A stretch of 28,026 nucleotides of DNA, from NCBI GenBank assembly GCA_946478525.1, contig CAMLCH010000033.1:1-28026 (forward strand), read 5' to 3'. This DNA comes from Snodgrassella alvi_G. GTDB lineage: Bacteria; Pseudomonadota; Gammaproteobacteria; Burkholderiales; Neisseriaceae. A program made the position numbers and the translations under genes. This document shows positions 18,125 through 24,517 of this stretch, in pieces. A model generated the notes under the pieces. The model saw only the letters and a list, made by a program, of their open reading frames with translations, did not search any database and was not told the origin of the DNA. The number at the start of each line of letters is the position of its first letter. Positions within the stretch are counted from its first letter, which is position 1.

Positions 18125-19264
18125 TCATTTTTTCATTAAATCGTCATAGATTGCTGTTGCTTCTTGCCACGCTTGAGTGGAATTCTCAGCCAATACAGTA
18201 TAATGACCCATTTTACGACCAACTCTTGCTTGTTTTTTGCCATACAAATGTAATTTAGTTGTTTGCTGAGCAAGAATAATGGACCAGTCTGGTTCGCCCT
18301 GTACTGGCCACACATCACCCAATATATTGGCCATACAACATGGTGTTAACATATCAATACCAGCCGGAGGCAGGCCACACATCAGGCGCACTTGTTGTTC
18401 GAATTGGTTGGCAGTACAGGCATCCAAAGTATAATGACCTGAATTATGTGGTCTGGGAGCAATTTCGTTCACAATCAATTGCATCTTTTCACCGACCACA
18501 AACATTTCTACAGCCATCACTCCGGTGTAATCCATAGCATTAGCCAGTTGCTTAGCCATATACTGTGCTTGATGCTGTAGTTCATCTGACAGTCTGGCTG
18601 GCACCAGCGAATAAGCTAAAATTCCATGGTGATGCAGATTTTCAGCAGCAGGAAAACATAAAATTTGCTGCTGATTAAGTCTAGCCACAACAACAGAGAT
18701 CTCAGCCCGAAGGTCAACCTTTTTTTCTAAAATACAACGCTTCTGCTGCAATTTTTTGTAAGCAGCCGGTAATTCTGCCAGTGTATTAACGACGACTTGC
18801 CCTTTACCGTCATACCCTAGTGTAGCTGTCTTTAATATTCCCGGTAAAAAATCGCTACAATCAGCGTGTAAATCTGCTGTCGAATAAATCACCTTATAGG
18901 GTACAGTATCCAGACCAGCTTTTTTGATCCACGATTTCTCTCTTTCGCGATCCTGAGCAATAGCAACACACTCTCCCGACGGTGAAACCACGGTGTGTTT
19001 AGCCAGCCAGCTCATTGATTCAGCACTGACATTTTCAAATTCAGTTGTCACCGCTTGACAGCAAGCCAAAGTTTTCAAAGCTTTGGGATCATCAAAGGGA
19101 GCGCATAAATGCACATCAGCCAAACAGCCAGCAGGAGCATCAGGATCAGGATCTAGTACCGTAACACCATAGCCCATTGTCTTAGCTGCTATTGTAAACA
19201 TGGAGGCTAACTGCCCCCCACCTAAAATACCTAACATTGCAGGCGGCAAAATATAAGAAGACAT
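18125..19264 (-). CDS. purK: N5-carboxyaminoimidazole ribonucleotide synthase
   Basis: 379 residues, ATP-grasp family. It carboxylates aminoimidazole ribonucleotide using ATP and bicarbonate in de novo purine synthesis; its partner PurE is not in the window. GILGGGQLASM near residue 12 is the N-terminal nucleotide-fold loop. GYDGKGQ near 150 is the ATP-grasp glycine-rich loop, and NEIAPRPHNSGHYT near 265 holds the metal and substrate ligands. I used the ATG at 19264 instead of a TTG two codons upstream. The Shine-Dalgarno is weak. It is the first gene of a likely purK-sulP-hisC transcript. Confidence 0.95.
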   Translation of the reverse strand: MSSYILPPAMLGILGGGQLASMFTIAAKTMGYGVTVLDPDPDAPAGCLADVHLCAPFDDPKALKTLACCQAVTTEFENVSAESMSWLAKHTVVSPSGECVAIAQDREREKSWIKKAGLDTVPYKVIYSTADLHADCSDFLPGILKTATLGYDGKGQVVVNTLAELPAAYKKLQQKRCILEKKVDLRAEISVVVARLNQQQILCFPAAENLHHHGILAYSLVPARLSDELQHQAQYMAKQLANAMDYTGVMAVEMFVVGEKMQLIVNEIAPRPHNSGHYTLDACTANQFEQQVRLMCGLPPAGIDMLTPCCMANILGDVWPVQGEPDWSIILAQQTTKLHLYGKKQARVGRKMGHYTVLAENSTQAWQEATAIYDDLMKK

Positions 19265-19690
19265 AATCAAATAGCCAAAATGAATAATAATTTAACAGAG
19301 ACATTAATAATTTTTGCACAAATAATCAAAATTCTTTAAACAATGAATACCAATTAATGCCACCGTGCCACTGAATTAAAACTGACCAGAAATGTTAGTC
19401 TGCACACAAAATATGAGCATAAAGCCAAGTCATTCAGACATTAGCCTGACAAAATATTATTTCTTAACAATAATCTAGCAATTGCCGAGCCAGTTTAATT
19501 AGAAATAAAAGAAACTTAATTGTATTAACTCATAATAAAACCTGATTAATCATATTTATTGAAAAAATCAATAAATATTACAAATAGCATTGATATGATT
19601 AATTTGTTTAAAATTTGGACAAAATCGACACAATAATTTGATTTACCTTGATCAGATAACCAAAAGCTCTTAATTTAATAATCAATATTT
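19265..19690. other. AT-rich spacer upstream of purK
   Basis: It should contain the purK promoter (minus strand) and the 3' end of the rlmK-like transcript. I see no hairpin terminator, gene or repeat. Confidence 0.4.
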
Positions 19691-20647
19691 TTATATAGAT
19701 TTTTTATGACATATTTCCCAGCATTGATGAATTTTTTGATTACGAAAATCTTCAGGAATGGAACGTTTAGTAACATCAACAACTTGATATAATTGTTCAA
19801 TAGTTGAATCCAGTTCAAAACCGCGCAGATTATTGGAAAAAAATAATGTGCCGTCTGCAGACAATAGTTGCATAGCTGCGTCAATTAATTTAATGTGATC
19901 GCGCTGAACATCTAACACATCTAGCATTTTTTTACTATTTGAAAAACTTGGCGGATCCATCACAATCAAATCAAAGCATTTCTGTTTAGCAATAGCCTGT
20001 TGCAGATATTGGAACACATCAGCACGAATCAGTTGATGTTCAGCATTATTTATTTGATTCAGATGAAAATTCCGTTGTGCCCAGTTTAGATAGGTATTCG
20101 ATAGATCCACCGTTTCACTAAATACCGCGCCACCGGTTGCGGCATAGACAGAAAAACTACCTGTATATGCAAATAAATTCAGAAAACGTTTGCCTGCTGC
20201 CATTGCACCAACCTTTTGCCGAGTTGGACGATGATCAAGAAACAGTCCAGTATCTAAGTACTTATCCAGATTTACCCAAAAAGCACGACCATTTTCATAA
20301 ACTACAAAATCCGCACTCTCTTTGCCAGTTTTTTCGTATTGTTCCTTACCTTTCTGACGAACACGACGTTTGAAATGAATATTTTCCATAGGTAAACCGG
20401 TTACAAAAACAATGGCTTCCATTACCTCTGCTATCCATGCCTCGTACTCGGACTGATGCATCAACCATCCGGTATCATATTCCTGTAAATGTATGTGCTC
20501 ATCATAGATATCTATCGCAAATGGATATTGCGGTACATCCCGATCGTACATGCGCCAAGCTTGCAGCTCCTGCCGTTTTGCCCATTTACGTAAATGTTGA
20601 ATATTTTTGCCAAGACGATTTGCAAATGCTGTTATTTCTTGATTCAT
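19691..20647 (-). CDS. rlmK: Standalone RlmK-type 23S rRNA methyltransferase
   Basis: 318 residues that align along their whole length with the C-terminal half of E. coli RlmKL, from FANRLGKNIQHLRKWAK to the QIHxCW-type ending. In E. coli this half makes m7G2069 in 23S rRNA, while the N-terminal half makes m2G2445. Here there is no N-terminal THUMP or RlmL part. The SAM-binding motif FLNLFAYTGSFS is at 155-166 and the catalytic-type motif DPPSF at 231-235. An N-terminal PUA-like/central beta region covers about 40-130. The substrate is inferred by homology. The start ATG has only a weak Shine-Dalgarno. It is divergent from rhlE, another RNA-acting gene. Confidence 0.85.
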   Translation of the reverse strand: MNQEITAFANRLGKNIQHLRKWAKRQELQAWRMYDRDVPQYPFAIDIYDEHIHLQEYDTGWLMHQSEYEAWIAEVMEAIVFVTGLPMENIHFKRRVRQKGKEQYEKTGKESADFVVYENGRAFWVNLDKYLDTGLFLDHRPTRQKVGAMAAGKRFLNLFAYTGSFSVYAATGGAVFSETVDLSNTYLNWAQRNFHLNQINNAEHQLIRADVFQYLQQAIAKQKCFDLIVMDPPSFSNSKKMLDVLDVQRDHIKLIDAAMQLLSADGTLFFSNNLRGFELDSTIEQLYQVVDVTKRSIPEDFRNQKIHQCWEICHKKSI

Positions 20648-20747
20648 AAAACTTTACACAGACAGCCTGATAGAACTAATAACACATTGTAACGGAAATA
20701 ATCCACTTTGTATCTTGACTTATTGACAAACCTGTAGTTGCACTTAT

Positions 20748-20776
20748 TTGCTTTCCGTGTAGGAATCATTTATAAT
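20748..20776 (+). promoter_or_regulatory. Distal promoter of the rhlE leader or of a small RNA
   Basis: TTGCTT (20748-20753), 17 bases, TATAAT (20771-20776). The -10 is perfect and the -35 is weak. Transcription would start near 20783, about 257 bases before rhlE. Confidence 0.45.
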
Positions 20777-20782
20777 AAATTT

Positions 20783-20921
20783 CGATAAATTGAAGTCATC
20801 GCATACAGCCTACAATACGGTTTGGCATTTATCGCAACACCGTTTTTCAACCTCCGCAATAATGCACTCGTTGCAGGTTGTCGTCGATGTTGATAATCCT
20901 AAGCACACACTAACGACAACC
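20783..20921 (+). ncRNA. Candidate structured leader or small RNA upstream of rhlE
   Basis: Three elements lie in series. Hairpin A pairs 20817-20824 with 20835-20843, with one bulged base, and is followed at once by a T run ending at 20847: a terminator-like shape. Hairpin B pairs 20848-20853 with 20875-20880, and 20856-20859 with 20871-20874. Element C pairs GGTTGTCGT (20876-20884) with ACGACAACC (20913-20921), a perfect nine-base match. B and C share 20876-20880 and cannot form together. Either a short RNA of about 65 bases ends at A, or the elements form a switch in a long rhlE leader. No known RNA family was recognised. Confidence 0.35.
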
Positions 20922-20955
20922 AATTGCTATCTTTGATTTCTTCTTTTTTGCATAG

Positions 20956-20984
20956 TTAGCATCAGTTTTCAATAAATTTATAAT
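20956..20984 (+). promoter_or_regulatory. Proximal rhlE promoter
   Basis: TTAGCA (20956-20961), 17 bases, TATAAT (20979-20984). The start would be near 20991, giving a 49-base leader that contains only the hairpin next to the ribosome binding site. Confidence 0.5.
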
Positions 20985-21009
20985 ATTGAAACTTCTTGAG
21001 ATTATTACG

Positions 21010-21034
21010 TTTGGTTGATCGTTTAACCAAAGGA
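21010..21034 (+). promoter_or_regulatory. rhlE: Hairpin abutting the rhlE ribosome binding site
   Basis: TTTGGTT (21010-21016) pairs with AACCAAA (21025-21031). The Shine-Dalgarno AAAGGA occupies 21029-21034, so half of it is in the stem. Base pairing could limit translation in a temperature-dependent way. Confidence 0.4.
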
Positions 21035-21039
21035 AAAAC

Positions 21040-22386
21040 ATGTCATTGTCTTTTTCGGACTTAAAATTACAGAGCCCACTTCTTACAGCATTAACCGCTG
21101 CCGGCTATGAACAGCCGACACCGGTACAACTTGAATCTATTCCAGCTGCCTTAGCAAATCATGATTTAATGGTTTCTGCTCAAACTGGATCTGGTAAAAC
21201 CGCTGCCTTCCTACTACCCACCCTGCAAAAAATGATCAAACGCAGCGAAAAACCAGGTAAAGGTCCGCGCGCGCTGGTATTAACACCAACCAGAGAACTG
21301 GCTCAGCAGGTAGAAAAAAATGCACAGATTTATGGTAAAAACATGCCGTGGTTGCGCAGTGTTACCTTAGTGGGTGGTACATCATTTGGTCAGCAAATCA
21401 GAGCATTATCTCGACCGATTGACTTAATTGTGGCTACTCCAGGCCGGTTAATGGATCACATGCGTCAGGGTCGCATCGACTTTAGTCGATTAGAAGTTTT
21501 GATTCTCGATGAAGCAGATCGCATGCTTGATATGGGCTTCATTGATGATATTGAAACTATTGTTGCAGCTACCCCTGCTGAACGTCAGACATTACTATTC
21601 TCTGCCACATGGGACGGCATGGTAGGTAAACTGGCGCAAAAGCTAACTAATCAACCAGAAAAAATTGATATTGCCCGAGAAGAAAAACAGGGCAAAATTG
21701 ATGAACAGTTATTGTATTGTGATGACAGCAGACACAAAAATCGCCTGCTTGATTTCATTCTGCGCGACACCAGCATAGATCAGGCGGTAATTTTTACTGC
21801 CACCAAAGCGATGTCAGAGCAATTAGCGGACAGATTATACGAAAACGGTTTTTCAGCTAATTGTTTACACGGTGATATGCCTCAGGGCTGGCGCAATCGT
21901 ACCTTAATGGATTTACGTAAAGGTCGCATTAAAATTCTGGTTGCTACCGATGTTGCAGCTCGTGGTATTGATGTTCCGACCATTACCCATGTTATCAATT
22001 ATGACCTACCTAAACAGGCTGAAGATTATGTTCACCGTATCGGTCGTACCGGTCGCGCCGGACGTACCGGTTTGGCAATTACATTTGCTGAAGTAAATGA
22101 ATATGTCAAAGTTCATAAAATCGAACGTTATTTAAACCGCAAATTACCTGAACAAACCATTGATGGGATGGAACCAACACGAAAACGTGCCAGCAAGCCA
22201 ACCGGTAGAGGGCGTCGTTCTTTCAGTAATAATAGTAACCATCCTAAAAATGGGAACTGGAATAATGGTAATCGCCGTAGTAACGGCGCTGGGTCAGGAC
22301 AAAAACACCGTCCGCATCAACAGAATCAAGCTAACCGTAGTCGCAGCGGTAGTCCGCGCTCGGTTAGTGGCCAAGCCAAACACTAA
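21040..22386 (+). CDS. rhlE: DEAD-box ATP-dependent RNA helicase
   Basis: 448 residues. It unwinds short RNA duplexes in ribosome assembly and mRNA turnover. All helicase motifs are seen: the Q motif near 25-30, AQTGSGKT at 47-54, PTRELAQQ near 83, TPGRL near 130, DEAD at 157-160, SAT at 188-190, ATDVAARGID near 305 and HRIGRTGR at 332-339. Residues about 378-448 form a basic, Asn/Gly/Arg/Ser-rich disordered tail of the kind that binds RNA in RhlE proteins. AAAGGA precedes the ATG by six bases. The 5' region is unusually structured and has two possible promoters, and a strong terminator follows. RhlE is the best subfamily fit; CsdA and SrmB are less likely given the short tail. Confidence 0.9.
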   Translation: MSLSFSDLKLQSPLLTALTAAGYEQPTPVQLESIPAALANHDLMVSAQTGSGKTAAFLLPTLQKMIKRSEKPGKGPRALVLTPTRELAQQVEKNAQIYGKNMPWLRSVTLVGGTSFGQQIRALSRPIDLIVATPGRLMDHMRQGRIDFSRLEVLILDEADRMLDMGFIDDIETIVAATPAERQTLLFSATWDGMVGKLAQKLTNQPEKIDIAREEKQGKIDEQLLYCDDSRHKNRLLDFILRDTSIDQAVIFTATKAMSEQLADRLYENGFSANCLHGDMPQGWRNRTLMDLRKGRIKILVATDVAARGIDVPTITHVINYDLPKQAEDYVHRIGRTGRAGRTGLAITFAEVNEYVKVHKIERYLNRKLPEQTIDGMEPTRKRASKPTGRGRRSFSNNSNHPKNGNWNNGNRRSNGAGSGQKHRPHQQNQANRSRSGSPRSVSGQAKH

Positions 22387-22408
22387 TAGTTCTACTATTT
22401 ATTTACCG

Positions 22409-22439
22409 GGCAGCTTACTAGCTGCCTGTTTTGTTTTTT
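22409..22439 (+). terminator. rhlE terminator
   Basis: GGCAGCT (22409-22415) pairs with AGCTGCC (22420-22426) around a 4-base loop. A T-rich tail (TGTTTTGTTTTTT) follows. Confidence 0.9.
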
Positions 22440-22752
22440 GATCCAGAATATCCTCTTAACAGTTAACAAAAACTTACCATTCCCTTGTACATTTTCAATT
22501 AATTAAATCTAAAGATTAAATATTATGTGCGAATTTACTTATAGTAAAAAGGTCAATTAGCAGATAAATATATTGGTATTTACTACACCTGCAAAACAAC
22601 TAAATTTGAAATAATCATCTTAAACAGCATTCGTTCAACAATTAAAATTTGGCTACCGCTTATATAAATGATATTGAAAAATTCAAAAACTAAGATTGAA
22701 ATAGAAGAAGAAAAGCTTATATAAGAAATTATCCTTACAAAAAAACTTTAAT
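22440..22752. other. AT-rich spacer after rhlE
   Basis: I see no gene, promoter of note or repeat here. Confidence 0.4.
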
Positions 22753-23010
22753 ATGAAAAATGAAGAATTATTAGTACAAGTTTATGAATTTAATTTAAAC
22801 AGAATTAAAGAATTATTCGAAGTGAAATCATTCAGACAAAGATATTGATTTCATCTATTAATGACGATTAATAATAACCATCCATTACTAAAATCATTAT
22901 TAAAGATTGAAACGAAGTAAATCCAGAGGCTGATAAAGTTTATTCATTACCGCTTAATTTAACAGTAGATTAGCTGTTGAAACTGCTAAAAATAACATAA
23001 TTGTAATAGC
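22753..23010 (+). pseudogene. Decayed reading frame, possibly ankyrin-like
   Basis: An ATG at 22753 opens MKNEELLVQVYEFNLNRIKE and stops after 31 codons. Coding-like stretches then continue in shifting frames: KDIDFIY, MTINNNHPLLKSLLKIETK, NPEADKVYSLPLNLTVD and LAVETAKNN, each ended by a stop. The amphipathic helices and the SLPLNL-then-LAVE pattern recall ankyrin-type repeats, but no family can be assigned with confidence. It appears to be a gene broken by several small indels. Chance open stretches in AT-rich DNA are the alternative. Confidence 0.25.
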
Positions 23011-23133
23011 AATAATTGTTTCATATGCCCTTAAATCTAATTTCTGAAAATTAATTTTATCTGCCAATTCTGATTTTGCCAGTAATAAAAAGCATGCTCA
23101 TAATAATATTTATATTCCATTTCTTTAAAGTAT

Positions 23134-23162
23134 TTGAAAAAATTATAAAAAATGGTTATAAT
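23134..23162 (+). promoter_or_regulatory. Near-consensus promoter of the small-protein unit
   Basis: TTGAAA (23134-23139), exactly 17 bases, TATAAT (23157-23162). Eleven of twelve positions match the sigma70 consensus, the best promoter match I see in the window. The start would be near 23169. Confidence 0.65.
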
Positions 23163-23270
23163 TAATCTTTATATAAATATAAAAATGTATATCAAGTAGT
23201 GCTTTAACTATTCAGTAAGATAATAATTTAAATTTGCTTGTTTACTTAAGACAAGTTTGAATAGCAATAT

Positions 23271-23287
23271 CTCCAAAACTATTGGAG
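23271..23287 (+). promoter_or_regulatory. Hairpin holding the micro-ORF ribosome binding site
   Basis: CTCCAA (23271-23276) pairs with TTGGAG (23282-23287) around a 5-base loop. GGAG (23284-23287) is the Shine-Dalgarno of the ATG at 23296, so the closed hairpin would block translation. Confidence 0.45.
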
Positions 23288-23295
23288 TAATTTAA

Positions 23296-23340
23296 ATGAA
23301 CATGTTTGTCTTAATTAGAATTATTCTTTTTAGAAATTGA
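23296..23340 (+). CDS. 14-codon hydrophobic micro-ORF
   Basis: It encodes MNMFVLIRIILFRN. GGAG lies eight bases upstream, inside a small hairpin. Residues 4-12 are hydrophobic apart from Arg8. It lies in the leader of the transcript that also carries the 46-residue protein, and a 6-base hairpin (23351-23368) starts ten bases after its stop. It might be a regulatory leader peptide, a tiny membrane peptide of type I toxin size, or not translated. No homologue is recognised, and an ORF this short can occur by chance. The Shine-Dalgarno and the strong upstream promoter are what make it worth listing. Confidence 0.3.
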   Translation: MNMFVLIRIILFRN

Positions 23341-23350
23341 CTAAAACCCA

Positions 23351-23368
23351 GACTGATTAATCTCAGTC
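23351..23368 (+). other. Hairpin between the micro-ORF and the small-protein gene
   Basis: GACTGA (23351-23356) pairs with TCAGTC (23363-23368) around a 6-base loop. A T-rich but interrupted stretch follows. It might act as a weak attenuator. Confidence 0.3.
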
Positions 23369-23447
23369 AGTCATATTTCTTTTATTAAAAATATATTTAA
23401 TGACAACAGTTGGTGAACAACACCGACAAGCGAGAAAGGAAATAATT

Positions 23448-23588
23448 ATGCAACATCGTCGTAGATTACAAATTTTTCAGGCTGCTAAACGCCCTGCGTT
23501 TAATCAATCTCATCAACCTGAAACGGGAGAAAACCCAACTCATCATTATGGAAAAGCCATTTATACTAGTGGTTCGACTACTCTATAA
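23448..23588 (+). CDS. 46-residue basic protein of unknown function
   Basis: The start is set by AAAGGA seven bases before the ATG; a longer form from 23400 has no ribosome binding site. The N-terminal half is strongly basic (MQHRRRLQIFQAAKRPAF). The C-terminal half is polar, with His, Pro, Thr and Ser, ending KAIYTSGSTTL. There is no signal peptide, membrane segment, cysteine or recognised motif. The base composition is clearly less AT-rich than the flanking spacers, which supports real coding. A near-consensus promoter lies about 280 bases upstream and a 17-bp-stem terminator 17 bases downstream. RNA or DNA binding is possible from the charge, but this is conjecture. Confidence 0.6.
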   Translation: MQHRRRLQIFQAAKRPAFNQSHQPETGENPTHHYGKAIYTSGSTTL

Positions 23589-23604
23589 TTCACTCAATTA
23601 ACTT

Positions 23605-23648
23605 AAATAAAGCTGTATTCACTGCTTAGCTTGAATACAGCTTTATTT
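23605..23648 (+). terminator. Terminator of the small-protein unit
   Basis: A 17-base perfect stem (23605-23621 with 23632-23648) with a 10-base loop. The outer arms are A-rich then T-rich, so it may work in both directions. Confidence 0.85.
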
Positions 23649-23688
23649 ATCGCGAAATTTTCTATCGATATAATTATTTAAATAATTT

Positions 23689-23704
23689 TTGCTGCTAGCA
23701 GCAA
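23689..23704. repeat. Perfect 16-bp palindrome
   Basis: TTGCTGCTAGCAGCAA is fully self-complementary. No U tract follows on either strand, so it is not a plain terminator. It may be a protein-binding site in the rppH upstream region. Confidence 0.4.
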
Positions 23705-23749
23705 TTCACTTAAATGATCCGTATCTAAATATGAAAACTCTTTAACACT

Positions 23750-23793
23750 CTGCCATCTAGCCGTTTTCCCTTTTATAGTGGCTATCATAGCCA
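23750..23793 (+). promoter_or_regulatory. Possible rppH promoter with overlapping dyad
   Basis: CTGCCA (23750-23755), 18 bases, TATAGT (23774-23779). A 15-bp dyad, TGGCTAT-C-ATAGCCA (23779-23793), begins at the last base of the -10 and covers the predicted start point, an operator-like position. Confidence 0.35.
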
Positions 23794-23857
23794 ACCTCTC
23801 CCTAGTATCCAATCTTGATTTGTGAGAAAATCGGTTTTATTTACTGGGCGAACTACC

Positions 23858-24412
23858 ATGTTAGACAGAGAAGGTTATCGCCCCAATGTCGGGATTATCA
23901 TCACCAACGATCGCAACGAAGTATTTTGGGGCAAACGTGTACATGAGCACTCTTGGCAATTCCCTCAGGGCGGAATTAAACCAGGAGAAAGTCCCGAAGC
24001 GGCCATGTATCGTGAACTGATGGAGGAAGTTGGTTTGCTTCCCCATCATGTTAAAATATTAGGTCGCACTCGAGATTGGTTACGCTACGATGTACCTACA
24101 CATTGGATCAAACGTGAATGGCGAGGGTCCTACAGAGGACAAAAACAGATTTGGTATTTATTACGTCTGATTGGACGAGAAAGTGATGTTCATCTGCGTG
24201 CAACTCATCATCCAGAATTCGATGCTTGGCGCTGGCACCAATATTGGGCTCCGATTGATGAGGTAATTGAATTTAAGCGTAATGTCTATCTGGAAGCTCT
24301 ACAGGAATTATCACGCTTTATTCAGAAACTTCCCAGCTGGAATGAATTTAGCCAACTACAGCAATTAGAGACAAGCAGCTGCATCCAAACAGATAAAATG
24401 AATATTGAGTAG
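23858..24412 (+). CDS. rppH: RNA 5'-pyrophosphohydrolase
   Basis: 184 residues, Nudix family. It removes pyrophosphate from the 5' triphosphate end of mRNA and so opens it to RNase E-type decay. The Nudix box is complete at 38-60: Gly38, Glu44, Arg52-Glu53, Glu56-Glu57 and Gly59. I chose the ATG that gives the conserved start MLDREGYRPNVGIII; a GTG twelve codons upstream adds non-family residues. Residues 1-165 closely follow the Neisseria protein, including GSYRGQKQIWYLLRL and HPEFDAWRWHQYW. The Shine-Dalgarno is weak (GGGCGA). A terminator follows the gene. Confidence 0.95.
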   Translation: MLDREGYRPNVGIIITNDRNEVFWGKRVHEHSWQFPQGGIKPGESPEAAMYRELMEEVGLLPHHVKILGRTRDWLRYDVPTHWIKREWRGSYRGQKQIWYLLRLIGRESDVHLRATHHPEFDAWRWHQYWAPIDEVIEFKRNVYLEALQELSRFIQKLPSWNEFSQLQQLETSSCIQTDKMNIE

Positions 24413-24441
24413 TCTTCACCCTATACTGTATTTATATATAC

Positions 24442-24484
24442 ATAAATTACCGGAAAAAGAATTTTTTTACGGTAATTTATTTTA
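24442..24484 (+). terminator. rppH terminator
   Basis: ATAAATTACCG (24442-24452) pairs perfectly with CGGTAATTTAT (24470-24480); an inner A5/T5 pairing can extend it. TTTATATT follows. Confidence 0.8.
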
Positions 24485-24517
24485 TATTGTTTTGACTGAA
24501 ATTTTTATAAAAAACTC

